DNA of 48,892 nucleotides from CAVONV01 sp963697355 (GTDB taxonomy: Bacteria; Acidobacteriota; Vicinamibacteria; Marinacidobacterales; DATDRI01), in NCBI GenBank assembly GCA_963697355.1, contig CAVONV010000031.1:1-48892 (forward strand). The letters are read 5' to 3'. Shown piece after piece: positions 1 through 11,081 of the stretch (its first letter is position 1; the number at the start of each line of letters is the position of its first letter). A program made the translations under genes and the position numbers. The notes under the pieces are model-generated. The model did no database searches. It saw nothing but the letters and a program-made list of their open reading frames with translations, and had not been told where the DNA came from.

Positions 1-1391
1 GGGATCGGGCGTCGCCGGAAATTCGTTCGCCTCCCCCCACGTGATGCCACATGCCTCGGGGAATGTAGTTGATCCCGCGCCGTCCTTGGATCCGGCTGTT
101 GCTGGGACCCCGGTAAGTCGGCTCGTCCTGCTTGTTCCCCAGGACGTGTAGGGGACCGTTGTCCACCGTGACGTGATACATCTGAGCGTTGCTGAGACGC
201 TTGCGAAACCACGTTTTACCTCGATTGACGGAGATAGAGAGTCCCCTGATCGTGGGCAACGATCATACGGTCGGCATCGGTGGGATCGATCCACATGTCG
301 TGGTGGTCACCTCCGGCGGCGCCCCGAGGTACCGTCTCCAGGTTTCGTCCACCATCGGTTGTCCGTGCGAAGGACGCGGTGAGGAAATAGGCCTCGTCTT
401 CGTCGTCGGGAGCCACGGCAACTCGAGAGTAGTAGTGGGCTCTACCCATGGCGTTTCTGTTTCGGCTGATCAGTTTCCAGTGATGCCCCCCGTCTTCTGA
501 ACGCCAGAGTTGTCCACTCTCCGTGGGCTCTCCGTCCCATGGAATACCGTCCCCGGTCTCGAACATGGCGTAGATCCTTTGGGGGGAGGAAGGCGCAAGC
601 GCCATCACGACCTTTCCAACCGGCTTCTCCGGTAGCCCGTTGCCCTCGAGACGGGTCCAGGTATCCCCACCGTCACGGGTGACGTGGAGTCCGCCTCCCG
701 GTCCTCCGCTCATGCGCCCCCAGGTATGAATCTCCAGTTGCCAGGTACCGGCAAAAAGAATCCGTGGATTCGAAGGATCGATGGCGATATCGGAGCACCC
801 GGTGTTCTCGTCGACGAAGAGAACGTGATCCCAGGTCGCTCCCCCATCGACGGTGCGGTACACCCCCCTCTCGGGTTGCGGACCGTACGAATGGCCCAAG
901 GCGCAGACATAGACGACCTTCGGATCCGTGGGATGCACGATAATGCGGGGGACTCGCCCCGTCTTCTCGAGTCCCATCAGGCTCCATGTCTGCCCGGCAT
1001 CGGTTGACTTGTAGACGCCCTCTCCCAGGGAGATGTGGCTTCTAATCTTCCCCTCGCCGGTTCCCGCCCAAACGACGTTAGGATCGCTGTCCGCAACGTC
1101 GAGGGATCCGATGGACTGAACCGGTTGATCGTCAAAGATCGAGACCCAGTGCGCACCTCCGTCGGTTGTCTTGTAGATGCCACCGGATGCCGCGCCCACA
1201 TAGTAGATGTGGGGATTACCGGCGATCCCCGTAGCGGCGCTGAAACGATTACCCTCAGGCCCGATGTAACGCCAGCGAAGCGTCTCGTACCGATCGGGCG
1301 TCGCCTGGCCTACCGCGGTTTGGCTTGTGAAGGAAAAAACGAAAGCTGCCGCGAAAGCGGCAAATACGATAAAGCGTAGCCGGCTGTTCAT
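1..1391 (-). CDS. Secreted BNR/Asp-box beta-propeller protein (VPS10/sialidase-like), partial, frameshifted
   Basis: Start chosen at 1391 because GAGG lies five bases upstream of the ATG and the protein then opens with a signal peptide (hydrophobic residues about 8-22, cleavage near AVGQ-A). At least five Asp-box repeats follow, for example YKTTDGGAHW, YKSTDAGQTW, YRTVDGGATW and WRSEDGGHHW, the mark of sialidase/VPS10-type propellers. The reading frame stops at 216, but a one-base insertion near 241-246 explains this: in the next frame the protein continues (HDQGLSIS, then NRGKTWF) to the window edge, so the C-terminus is missing. Homologues of this kind are often near 1000 residues and are annotated as glycosyl hydrolases without a proven substrate. 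The likely location is the periplasm or cell surface. Fold is confident; enzymatic activity is not shown. Confidence 0.8.
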
Positions 1392-1715
1392 GGGAACCTC
1401 ACAATCCCGGCTCGAGCCGGAGGATCTGCGAGCGCGTCGACGGGAAGTCGACGAGACGCGCCATTGAATAGGACCACCGAACCAAGAAGATATCTCAACC
1501 ATCACGGTGAACAAAATCCCGACGACCGTGTGGTATCCCAACACAGCTTTTCTTTGTGTTTTAAGGCTCGCTCGTGCTAGGTTCAGATGCCACTGACGTT
1601 GGTAATCTAATCCGCGGTGCCAAATATGGAGCGCGGCGAAGACGTTTGGCGCATGAAATTTCCTATTCCTCTAGCACCTCGATTGCAGGAGTCCGGGTCT
1701 TGATGGTGTAGCGAT
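1392..1715. other. Divergent intergenic region
   Basis: About 320 bases between the minus-strand BNR gene and the plus-strand membrane protein gene. It must hold both promoters. I see no convincing -35/-10 pair, hairpin or small ORF in it, only the GAGG ribosome site of the BNR gene at its left end. Confidence 0.5.
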
Positions 1716-3484
1716 ATGCTGGGCAGGTCCAGATTGCCGACGCGCCACAGCAACCTCGTGGTCCCGTTCTATCTCGTCGCCTCGCTCGTTCTCACCTGGC
1801 CCCTCGCCAGGAACTTCGGTTCGCACTTACCCGCCGTATTGACGCCCTATGACGCGCTTCTGCATGTCTTCCTGCTCGGGTGGGGATGGCACGGCCTGAC
1901 AACCCATCCGCTCGAGGTTTTCAACGCACCGATCTTCCATCCCGAAGTCCGGACACTCACCTACATGGATCACATGCTGGGAGAGGCGGTCCTGGGCGGG
2001 CCCATCATTGAGGTCTTCGGCCTCGGGGCAGCCTACAATTCTCTGATCATCTTCTCCTTCGTTGCCTCGGGGTATTTCGTCTACCGGCTTGCGCGACTGT
2101 ACGGGATCTCGCGGTCCGGAAGCTGTGTCGCCGGATTCCTCTTCGCCTTCTGTCCCTTTCGGTTCAGCCATCTCGGTTGCTTGAACCAGATCCAGACGCA
2201 GTTCATACCCCTGGGGATCTTCTTCGCCGTGCGCTTTCTTCGCACCGGAACGGATCCGGTACGGCATCGGGGCCGCGCTCACTCTGGCCGTCCAGAGCTA
2301 CTTCGGCTGGTACTCGACGTTTCATCTGCTCGTGGCGCTGGCGGTGCTTCTGGGGTGGGAGGTCGTGCGGGAACCTGGACGATGGCGACGGCTCCCCTGG
2401 AGAAAAGCTGCCGCGCTGGCTCTCGACGAGCGGTGCTCTGGTGGTGCCGAGCGCCCTCCCGTACCTCCTCCAGAAACGGGCCATGCCGGAGTTCGATCGT
2501 TCGTTCGCGGAGACCGTCCGATTGTCGGCCGACCTCATCGACTACCTTCGCGTGAACACCGATAACATCTTAGCTCAGTCTCAACCCGCCGGGAGGTCAC
2601 TCGTGGTGGGGTTTCTTCCCAGGGCTCGTCGCAACCGGGCTGGCCGTGGTGGCGGTAGCTGCGCGGTTCCAAGATAGGACGAAGCTTTACCCTTCCGAAC
2701 CAGAGCGTGCTCCGGCGAGTCTGTTCAAGCGGGCCCGTGCAATGATTCGAAGGTGGGGGGAGATGGGATACATCCCCGTCCTTGGGATCTCCGGCTTGGT
2801 ACTCTCTTTGGGGCCGTTTCTTCAGGTAGCCGGACATCGTCTCGGGATCCCACTGCCGTACGCTCTCTGCTACTACGTCATCCCTGGTTTCTCCAGCATG
2901 CGGACACCGGCCCGGTTCGCCGTCCTTGTCGCATTGGCGACGGCGGTGCTGGCGGGGTTGGGATTCGACGCCCTCCGGCACCGGCATCCAAGGCTCGGTT
3001 CCGCCTTCCTTGTGGGCACGCTGCTCGCCGCGGGGGTTCTAGCTTGGAACCCGGCCCTGCCCTTGGTTCCTTATCCGGATCGTGCCTCGATGCCCCCCGT
3101 CTATGGCTGGCTAGCGGCACAGACGGACTCGCGCCCCGTTCTCGAGCTGCCGTGCCCGGCCCGCAATAGCGTGGAGAGCTCGTTGGATCTGCGCCGCCAG
3201 ATGTACGTCCTCTACCACCAGAAACCCCGCCTCGACGGTGCAAGCGGGTTCACGTCGAATCGATATGAGGCTTTTCGTGGCGACATGCAGGCATTCCCGG
3301 CCGAGGAGGCGATCCGGCGCGCCTACGACATGGGAGCTCGCAGATTGATCGTTCACTACGGAGACTACTCGCCGACACGCCGAGATGGAACTGCGGCAAC
3401 GGGTGGAGCGTAGCGGACGGTCTCCGTGAGGTCGCGGTCTTTGGCCTCGATGTCGTTTATGAGATCGAGGAGCCGGAAACTTGA
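1716..3484 (+). CDS. GT-C-like multi-pass membrane glycosyltransferase, frameshifted
   Basis: Reconstructed from four pieces in three frames. Frame changes fall near 2255, 2430, 2600 and 3400, and the true end (LREVAVFGLDVVYEIEEPET, stop) is at 3484. The protein of about 590 residues opens with a hydrophobic segment and has many membrane helices. An early acidic loop (TPYDALLHVFLL) resembles the first periplasmic loop of GT-C lipid-linked sugar transferases. A conserved stretch near 2885 reads PGFSSMRTPARFAVLVAL, and the end is a soluble periplasmic domain. The role is inferred as sugar transfer from a polyprenyl-phosphate donor to an unknown acceptor. No neighbouring glycan genes support a pathway. 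A scrap of a second, closely related gene lies at 10808-10954. The indels look like sequence errors because hydrophobic periodicity resumes after each one. Confidence 0.6.
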
Positions 3485-3590
3485 CCGAGCTGGGAACACG
3501 CCACGATTCTTGCTGAGTCTTGTCGCCGGCAGCTAGATCCGCAATTCCTTCGGTAACCTTCTCGGCGTTTGAACTTTCCCATGACTCGAG

Positions 3591-3980
3591 CTACGCCACG
3601 AGTGCCGCCGCGGACGCTCTGTAACTTTTCCATCCGCTGAACAAGAACGTGGGGTGGATTTGGTTCTGAACTTCTTTGCGAACATAGAGCAGGCCACTGC
3701 CCTTAGACGACAGCAACCACTTGTGGCCGCTATAGGCGTAGGTGTCCACGCCCAGAGCCTTCACGTCGACGGGCATCATTCCCGGCGCCTGGGCTCTGCC
3801 ACACACCAGGAGAATGTCCTTCGGTCGCGTGAGGGTGGCAATTTCCGCTAGCGGCAATCTCGCGCCGTTTATCGTCTCGATATGACTGAAGCTGCACAAC
3901 TCCTCCGCATCGGCGCCGATAAACTCGGCCGCTTGAGCGCGGACCTCCTCCATGGCCTCCCCGCCCCAATTGAAAATCAT
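3591..3980 (-). pseudogene. Remnant of a class V aminotransferase (cysteine desulfurase/isopenicillin-N-epimerase type)
   Basis: Codes for 129 residues, where the family usually has about 380-430. Recognisable parts are the early segment AAEFIGADAEEL, the core motif INGARLPLAEI and the PLP-lysine region YSGHKWLLSSKGSGLLYV. Between EEL and FSHIETING about 70 residues of the family are missing, the N-terminus is absent and the C-terminal half is gone. The usual VDGAQAPG, whose Asp contacts the PLP ring nitrogen, reads VCGRAQAPG. These losses cannot all be base-calling errors, so I call it a remnant. Its ATG overlaps the stop codon of the CGGC-domain gene by four bases (ATGA), which suggests it was once co-translated with that gene. 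Confidence 0.7.
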
Positions 3981-4393
3981 GAGATATGGTAAAGTCCTCT
4001 GTCGCGCAGCTCACTCGACGTTGTACTGATATGGGTTCCATCCACGATATCCAAGGAAAGCTTCTCGCCGATCAATGTTTTGATGTAGTCCACGTGAGGG
4101 CAAGGTGGAGCATGATAATTATCCTTGGTGATGCAAGAGGACAGGTGCACCACGATGTTTTCCTTTTGGACCTCTTCTTCCTTCAGAATCATTCGGGTGA
4201 GATCGTTCAGCTTTCGCATGACCGCCCGCCCGCAGCATCCGCCGCAGGTCATGTAAAGGGTCCGGTACCGTTTGTCCTTCGGGTAGTCGGAGAATCCGCC
4301 CTTGCGCTCATGGAACGACTTTTCACACAAATAGCCGGAACATCTTTCCATCACGATGTCGCACTGCACCACAACGATGTACTGCTTGTCCAT
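3977..4393 (-). CDS. CGGC-domain protein (predicted metal-binding)
   Basis: A 138-residue cytoplasmic protein with the family hallmark TCGGCCGRAV near residue 50, further cysteines early (VVVQCDIVMERCSGYLC), HLSSCI near residue 83, a CPHVDYI segment and the closing VDGTH. This matches the CGGC domain (PF08821), a small cysteine-rich family thought to bind metal; no function is established. AAAGGA lies about ten bases upstream of the ATG. It is intact. Its stop overlaps the start of the aminotransferase remnant, so it may have belonged to a sulfur or metal handling pair. The 284 bases upstream (4394-4677) hold no gene I can support. Confidence 0.75.
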   Translation of the reverse strand: MDKQYIVVVQCDIVMERCSGYLCEKSFHERKGGFSDYPKDKRYRTLYMTCGGCCGRAVMRKLNDLTRMILKEEEVQKENIVVHLSSCITKDNYHAPPCPHVDYIKTLIGEKLSLDIVDGTHISTTSSELRDRGLYHIS

Positions 4394-4677
4394 GGCCGCT
4401 CAAGTCCTTTCTTTGCTCGATCGTTTTTCGGGATGGCTCGATTGCCCGATCCTATGGGAGTGGTGACACCGACGCAAAGACGAGGTGCCGGCGAGTACTG
4501 TCAAGTCTCCGACAAGCTGCTGCGCCCCGTGACCAACCACTCCATCACCCCCATCATGACCCATCAGGTGGCAGTCCTGTCTTTGCTTCAACCGGAGATC
4601 GGTTCACTCGGATCGACGGCAACGATACAGAGAAGGAGCTCAACAAGATTGACGTCAGCCGGTGCTCGACGTCGGAT

Positions 4678-7490
4678 TCATGGGCTTCGGGAAGACGCCC
4701 TCAGGACAAACACGAGAGTGGGATCGAGCGGGTAGCGACCGAAGCGCGCACCATAGATCGCCAGACCTCCGGGCAAGGAGTCCGGAACCACCAGCCTCAA
4801 CTCGATGCGCCCTGAAGCGGCGGCCGTCTCCATGGCAGACCGCGGAAGAGCGACGTTGACTAGATAACCGTATGACCCCGCTTCGCGAAGTCGGCGGTCT
4901 CTTGGCTGCGCGTGCCACGACAGAATCCCGCGATGGTCCGCAGGATCATCGGCCAGTTCGACGGTGCCGGCTACGGTGCCGTTGACATAGACCGTCATGG
5001 CGCTCGGAAAGGTTCTTTCGTCGGTCATTGGGTATGCGTTCGGATTGAGGCTCGGGTCAAACGTCCCTCGACCTCTCATGAAGTCGCCTGCAACTTCCTC
5101 CCCGTCGTCACGGTCCTTGCCGAAGAGTTGTTTCGCCGAGACCTCGATCCGTAGGGCTGCCACGGTGACGTCAGCGACGTCCAGATCGGCCGGCCATGCG
5201 ACCTCGTACTCGAAGAAACCCGCTCCCGCGCCGTTCACCTTCAAGCCGTCGAGGACATCCCACTGTTTGAGCGACCACTCAGCGGCGGTGAACTCGCCGG
5301 GAGCAAATCGCAGGACTCGACTCGTTCGCGACGACGTCCGGGGTCGCGCCCTTGACGACGAAGCTCACGAAGTTTCTGTGGTGAACGTGCCCCGTGGCGT
5401 CGAGGAGCCGAAGCTCGAGGATCGCGAGGCCGGGCAACGTCAGGGTATTGGAATCTGAAGAGGATCGAGCTCCGCCTGCATCCACGGTTGGAACGGAATC
5501 TCGACTTTCTCCTCGAACGTAACTCGCTCTCTACCGAGGGCGTCGATGCTTCTCAAACGCGTGCTCAGTGTAAGCGAGCTGCCAAGCTCTGAGCCGCTCG
5601 TCATGAATGACGCGAACAGAGGAACCGCGACTGTTGCGCCGGCTTCGACCTCGCGAACGATTTCCTGACCCGTCGAGATATAGAGCGGTGCGTGCAGATC
5701 GCGCAGCGACATTCCTTCGACGAGATCCTCGAGCCCCGTGAACTTTGCGCTGCGATCGAATCGCCAGTAGCCGTTCCACTCGTTGATGACATCGTGATGC
5801 TCGGTGTAGAGCCAGCCGGCTATCTTCGGATGCCGGCGAAACTCGTTCACGGCGCGGTGGTAGTCGAAGCTCCAATCGACGTCACCCGCACTGCCTTCGT
5901 AGCCCCAGACGTTGCCGAACTCGCTGTTGATATTCGGCTGGCCTTCCTGCACTCGATTGCCCTCGAAGTTCCACTTGGAGCCCGGGTAGGTGTCGGCAGT
6001 AGATCTGGTCGAGAGCGTCTTTCCACTCATACCCCGGAAGATACCAATGCCACGAGTTGATGTCGGTGTCGACGTGGCCCACCCCGCAGCACGGCGAGTT
6101 ATCTTCAACGAGCCGAGTGGGATCAAGCTTTCTTGTGAGCGCTACAATGTCGGAGACCCAAGCCTGAGCTTCCGGAAGATACTTTTGATCCTCCCGACTA
6201 GCGGCGTTCGCGCGGCTGGGAATGTAGAGTCCCCAAGTCTCGTTGAACGGAACCCACGCGAAGATCGACGGGTGGTTGTAGTCGCGCCGGATCATTTGAC
6301 GGAGCGCGTGCTCGACCTCTGAACGCATCTCCGCGTCGGGCTCACCCCAGGAGTTGGGGACGTCCGCCATGATCAACATGCCCAGACGATCGGCCCAGTA
6401 GAGCTTTCGTGGAATACCCACCTTGACATGGATACGCTGCCCATTCAGACCGATCCGGCGGGCACGCAGAATCTCGTCGCGGATGAACCGGTCGGACGGG
6501 AAAGTGTAGAAGCCCTCTGGGTGGTAGGCCTGGTCGAGCGACATCTGAAGATAGACCGGCTCGCCGTTGAGAGCGATATACGGATGGTCGTCGGTGCCCG
6601 GGTAGGTTCACGACGCTGATGTCCCGCATGCCGAAATAGGTTGTGACTCGATCTTCGACAACGCCGTCACCGCCGATCGTGGCGTCTAATTCGTAGAGAT
6701 ATGGATCGTCCAGAGACCAGAGCCGTGCCGCAGGAATCGGAATATCGAATCGAACCTCGGTCGAGTCCTGCGCGATGGTGTGCGTAACGGGTGCGACCCC
6801 ATTTCGGAAGCGAATGTCGAGTGTCAAGGTGGACGGCGCGGGCTCGAGGAGCCGGGCGGTTACCGACACTTTGCCGGCCGCGACGTCGGGCGTGAAATGA
6901 AGATCTTCGAGCGGCGTGCTTCCACGCGCCTCGAGGTACGGTGTCTGCCAGATCCCACGGGCGGGACCGTAGCCTTGTTTTCCCTCCAGCTTGAACGCGT
7001 GGGGCCTGTCGTCGACTCGAATCACGAGCCGTTGAGATTGACCCGGCGTCATGAGACCGGTGAGCTCCAGAGAGAATGGAGTGTAGCCGCCGCGGTGCGC
7101 GCCGACGAGCTCGCCGTCCAACCAGGCCGTTGTGTGCCAGTCAGCAGCTCCAATCACGACGAAGACACGGCGATCACGCCACTCCATCGGCACTTCGATG
7201 GTGCGCGCGTACCAGCCGATATCCGCTTCGTCGTCGACGCCGGAGAGCGGAGCCCCCCATGAAAACGGCACGAGGATCGATCTGTCGAAATCGACGTAGC
7301 CCGCGGACCAACCCGAGCTCACTCCCTTATCGGATGGGTCGAAGCGAAACTGCCAGGCTCCGTTCAGGTTGAGCCACTGAGAGCGCTCGAAATCCGGCCG
7401 CGGGTGCTCGGGCAATGGGATGGTCTGCCCTTCGCCCATGCTCACGCAGAGCAGGAGAAACCCAATAATGCAACCTATGAGCTTGCTCAT
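4678..7490 (-). CDS. Secreted glycoside hydrolase family 2 (beta-galactosidase/beta-glucuronidase type), frameshifted
   Basis: Start taken at 7490, where AAGGTGG precedes the ATG by eight bases and a signal peptide follows (LIGCIIGFLLLCVSMGEGQ). Order of domains: sugar-binding domain with LNLNGAWQFRFD and the DWHTTAWLDGELVG loop, immunoglobulin-like domain ending in TTYFGMRDI, then the TIM barrel with the GH2 acid/base motif WVPFNETWG and a nucleophile segment NSEFGNVWG, and a C-terminal beta-sandwich. About 930 residues in all. Frame changes occur near 6605, 6010, 5450 and 5290, yet both catalytic glutamates and the surrounding sequence are intact, so the gene is probably functional in the organism. 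The substrate is a beta-linked glycan; which sugar cannot be told. An ADOP permease lies 174 bases upstream on the same strand. Confidence 0.85.
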
Positions 7491-7664
7491 CAATTGACCA
7501 CCTTCCGTTGGGCCGCTTTGGATCCGGCCAAAAATAAGTGCACCTTGTTCGACCCCATCTAGTAAAGCGCGCCCGTTTGGCAACGCGCGAGGAGTGAATA
7601 ATATCTGGATAGATGACCGACGAGCAACGCGGCAGACGGGAAGGATCAGCGTCCCTGTACCCCG

Positions 7665-10076
7665 CTATTCATACTTGAGCGAGGCGATGGGATCGATTCT
7701 CGTCGCTCTCGACGCGGGCAGGTAGCAGGCCAGCAGCGACACAAACATCAGACTCGTGGTCACCACGATGTAGGTCGCCGGATCGAAGGGACTGATCTCG
7801 AAAAGAAGGCTTGCCAGCAGACGATTGAGTCCGAATGAAGCAGCGATGCCGATGACCAGGCCACAGATGGTCAGCCACAGGCCGTCGGAAATCTCGTCAC
7901 GCAGGATGTGTGGCCGCTGGGCGCCCAAGGCCATACGAATTCCGATCTCCCGCGTGCGCTGGCTGACGGCATACGACATTACCCCATAGACGCCGATCAA
8001 CGCCAGCAGAAGGGCAACCGCCGAAAAGAACCCGGTCATGATCATGCTGATCCAGGGAACATTCACTGTTTGCATGACCATCTCGTCGAGGCTTCTGATG
8101 CTGGTCATCGGTTGGTCGGGATCGACTTCCCAGATCGCGCTGCGGATCAATTTGGCCACTGCTGCCAATCCCAGCGGCGATCGAACAATCCAGGCGGCGG
8201 CATTTTGCGGATTCTGAGCGTGAGTGAAATATAGCCGGGCGTCGGCCGCCTCGCCGAGCTTGTAATGTTGAACATCGCCAACGATTCCCACGATTTCCCA
8301 CAACTCATCGGACGGCTGGTCTAGGCGGATGCGCCGGCCGATAGGATCTTCATTGGGCCATCCCTCACGGGCCATCGATGCGCTGATTATCGCCACCTTC
8401 GTTGACTGATTATGATCCTGTACGGAGAAACGGCGGCCGCGGATGAGCGGTATCCGCATGGTCTCGAAATATCCGGGCGTAACGATTTCGATTCCAGAAA
8501 AAAGCGCTTGCCCGGGTTCGGGCTCCGGCCGGCCTTCTACATAGTAATCAAGAACCATGGAGGAGCCGGACATGGGAACGGTCAGGGCGGCAGCCGCGGA
8601 CTCGATACCGGGCGTTGCCAAGAGACGTTGTTGCACTTCAGAGACGAAGGCGATCTTTTTTTCGTCCTGTTCGTATCTCGGGGTTTGCAGGATCGTCCAG
8701 GTGGTGATCACGTCATCGGCGACGAATCCGGGATCCTGACTCAGCAGTTGCTGAAAACTGCGGGCCAGCAATCCAGCACCGATGAGCAAGACCAAGGAAA
8801 GGGCAACTTCCCCTACAACCAGCAAATTACGCATCGATAGTCGATTCGAGCCGGACTGATTCCCCAGGTCACCATCTTTCAGTGTGGAATTCAGATTAGG
8901 ACGGGAGGCAATCAAGGCGGGGGCCAGGCCGAAAACAACGCCGGTCAAGCACGAAGCCGCCAAGGTAAAGGCCAGGACTGAACGGTCTACTTGTACGGAA
9001 AAGAATGAGGGCAAATCGCGGAGTAGAAGCGTCGCGAAAAAATCGTTAGCCCAGTAGGCGGCGAGCAATCCGAAAGCTCCTCCAAGCAAAGACAGCAGCA
9101 GGCTCTCGGTCAACATCTGTTTGATAATCCGGATCCGGCTGGCCCCCAGAGCAGTACGGATAGCTATCTCTCGGTTTCGCGCCGAGGCACGGGCAAGGAG
9201 AAGATTGGCCACATTGGCACAAGCAATCAATAAGACGAAAGCGACCACCCCCATGAGGACCAAAAGGGCCGGACGGAAGTTCTCAACCAGTTGGGTTTGG
9301 AGTGGAACTAACCTGATTCCCAATCCTGGATTTTTCTCCGGATACTCCTCTCGAAGGCGAGCGGCAATCACATCCATCGAGGCCTGAGCTTCAGTAAGAG
9401 TGACATTGTTCTCAAGTCGTCCCAAAGAAAGAAGGTAGGTGAACTCGCGGAGGACCGATTCGTCTTGATCGAAGGCAATGGGGATCCAGAAGTCCCTGCC
9501 GTTGGGAAAGTCGTATCCTGGCGGCATGACACCGATGACGGTGTAGAGCTGGTCACTGAGTGAGAGGGAGCGGCCGACGATTGCCGGGTCAGCCATGTAC
9601 CGTTGTTGCCATATCTTGTGCGACAAAATCAAAACCTTATCGGCGCCGGGTCGATCATCCGTCTCGTGAAAAGTTCGGCCCATCTCCGGCAGGACACCCA
9701 ATACTTCAAAGAAACCCGCGGAGACACGTGCTCCCCGGAGCCGTTGGGGCTCATTGTCACCGATCAAATTGAGGCTGGCCGCACTCCAAACAGCGATGTC
9801 GGTGAAAACGTCATTCTGCTCCCGCCAATCGAGGAAATTGGCCGGCGAAACCGTATCGTTACCATTACCCATCTGCTCGGAAGTTTGCCAGATAGTGACC
9901 AGCTGATCGGCGGCTGGGAAGGGCAGAGAACGCAGCAAAAGGGAGTTGACGACACTGAATATGGAAGTGTTCGCACCGATACCCAGCGCCAGGCACAACA
10001 TGGCCACGACGGTCATTGCCGGGGCTTTGAGCAAGCTCTTCATTCCGTACCGGAAGTCTTGAACCAGCTCTCTCAT
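7665..10076 (-). CDS. ADOP-type FtsX/MacB-like permease, intact
   Basis: About 803 residues from the ATG at 10076 (GGAAG a few bases upstream); the reading frame is open to 10166 but the extra residues look non-coding. The N-terminal segment VQDFRYGMKSLLKAP, the TM helix with LALGIGANTSIFSVV, a periplasmic MacB-like domain, three helices around VLLIACANVANLLLARA, then a repeat of the whole module ending in REIGIRMALGAQ and ATRIDPIASLKYE give the duplicated architecture typical of acidobacterial duplicated orphan permeases. No ATPase gene lies beside it, as is usual for the group. The role is unknown; by family it may drive extracytoplasmic work or efflux with an ATPase encoded elsewhere. This gene has no frameshift, in contrast to its neighbours. 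Confidence 0.88.
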   Translation of the reverse strand: MRELVQDFRYGMKSLLKAPAMTVVAMLCLALGIGANTSIFSVVNSLLLRSLPFPAADQLVTIWQTSEQMGNGNDTVSPANFLDWREQNDVFTDIAVWSAASLNLIGDNEPQRLRGARVSAGFFEVLGVLPEMGRTFHETDDRPGADKVLILSHKIWQQRYMADPAIVGRSLSLSDQLYTVIGVMPPGYDFPNGRDFWIPIAFDQDESVLREFTYLLSLGRLENNVTLTEAQASMDVIAARLREEYPEKNPGLGIRLVPLQTQLVENFRPALLVLMGVVAFVLLIACANVANLLLARASARNREIAIRTALGASRIRIIKQMLTESLLLSLLGGAFGLLAAYWANDFFATLLLRDLPSFFSVQVDRSVLAFTLAASCLTGVVFGLAPALIASRPNLNSTLKDGDLGNQSGSNRLSMRNLLVVGEVALSLVLLIGAGLLARSFQQLLSQDPGFVADDVITTWTILQTPRYEQDEKKIAFVSEVQQRLLATPGIESAAAALTVPMSGSSMVLDYYVEGRPEPEPGQALFSGIEIVTPGYFETMRIPLIRGRRFSVQDHNQSTKVAIISASMAREGWPNEDPIGRRIRLDQPSDELWEIVGIVGDVQHYKLGEAADARLYFTHAQNPQNAAAWIVRSPLGLAAVAKLIRSAIWEVDPDQPMTSIRSLDEMVMQTVNVPWISMIMTGFFSAVALLLALIGVYGVMSYAVSQRTREIGIRMALGAQRPHILRDEISDGLWLTICGLVIGIAASFGLNRLLASLLFEISPFDPATYIVVTTSLMFVSLLACYLPASRATRIDPIASLKYE

Positions 10077-10379
10077 GTCGCTTCCATTCCATTCAATCCG
10101 GCGAAAAGTCCGGTCATGTCTCTTGGTGTCTCCCCCTGATTTGAACGTCTCCTGGCAAAATTGCAAGACTCGTACCAGCCCGAAAGTCGGGCAAACCTTG
10201 TCTTTTCAATTGATTTGAAGGGAATTGACCTCTCCGCGGCGTGGTTGAGTGTCCGATCCCGACAAGGCGGCATTCGGAAACGGACATAATGAGCTTCGCT
10301 TCGGTCAAAGACTTCGATGCGCAGTACTGTAGAATGACGCGCGAGCATTTACGTGATGCGTGTGAAGCATTGTATGGGC
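10077..10379. other. Intergenic region between divergent genes
   Basis: About 300 bases between the minus-strand ADOP gene and the plus-strand radical-SAM remnant. I see no gene, repeat or clear promoter in it. Confidence 0.4.
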
Positions 10380-10845
10380 ATGTCTCGAGACAAGACGAAT
10401 CGCCGGCGCGGTGCGGTGAGCAATCCAACCGGACGTTACGAGAAGTATCAGCACGTCCCTCTGGATGACGGTTGGGGGGACCATGGTGACGACCTGCCGG
10501 TTATCCGGACGACGGTACAACCCGAACAAACCCGCACGATCACCGCGCGTAACGATTCTCCGGACGTTCCTTTCGACCGGTCGATCAATCCCTATGAGGG
10601 CTGTGAGCACGGCTGCATCCATTGTTTCGCGCGGGTCACCCATGCCTACCTGGGTCTGTCGCCCGGCATCGACTTCGAAAGCCGATTTTCCCGAAACCGG
10701 ACGCCGCCAAGCTCCTCGAAAAAGAGCCGGCTCGACCGGGGTATCGGTGCGAAGTTTGAAAGAGCTCTTCACGGAATGGCTCGACACACATTACCCGACC
10801 AAAGCCTCCCGGTTTCTCCAGAATGCGGACACCCGGCCGGTTCGC
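10380..10845 (+). pseudogene. Radical-SAM protein (PA0069/SplB-like), internally deleted remnant
   Basis: The N-terminal part is well preserved: RRRGAVSNPTGRYEKY, DDGW, then FDRSINPYEGCEHGCIHCFA with the CxxxCxxC cluster motif, and HAYLGLSPGIDFES. A frame change near 10685 gives PKPDAAKLLEKEPARPGYRCE. The family would continue for about 150 residues, but the sequence jumps directly to a C-terminal family motif, LKELFTEWLDTHYPTKA, near 10755-10805 in another frame. The product would bind a 4Fe-4S cluster but lacks most of the barrel, so it is not functional. Immediately after this the DNA switches to a fragment of a GT-C-like membrane protein gene. The family normally has about 330-380 residues; its function is not established. 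Confidence 0.75.
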
Positions 10846-10954
10846 CGTCCTCGTCGCTATGGCTGTTGCGGTGCTCGCGGGTTTTGAGCTCGACAGCACC
10901 GCCGTTGCCGCGGTGTTGCACGACAATTCACGGGGCGGATACAATCCACGATAG
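10808..10954 (+). pseudogene. Fragment of a second GT-C-like membrane protein gene
   Basis: Read in frame from 10808, the peptide PGFSRMRTPGRFAVLVAMAV continues VLAGFELD and matches PGFSSMRTPARFAVLVALAT in the gene at 1716-3484. By eye the two DNA stretches (about 2884-2967 and 10808-10891) agree at roughly 80% of positions. The match ends soon after and the frame closes at 10954. It is a short internal scrap joined to the end of the radical-SAM remnant, so this spot records at least one deletion between two unrelated genes. Confidence 0.65.
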
Positions 10955-11081
10955 GACTCAAGGCCTGCGTGCTGTCTTCTTGGAAAAGCTTGTCTCGACT
11001 CTCGGTTCGTTCGTCATGGCTTAGGCGAGCGTTCATTCAAAGACAAATCGTACATGAGTAGTCTGAATCTTGGGAGGACCT

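Noticed and set aside
4400..4591. Minus-strand 63-codon frame upstream of the CGGC gene
   Set aside because: No family, no ribosome site, low-complexity composition; probably chance.
10353..11024. An intact 223-residue protein
   Set aside because: Only its first 110 residues fit the radical-SAM family; the rest is out of frame relative to both the family and the GT-C-like scrap.
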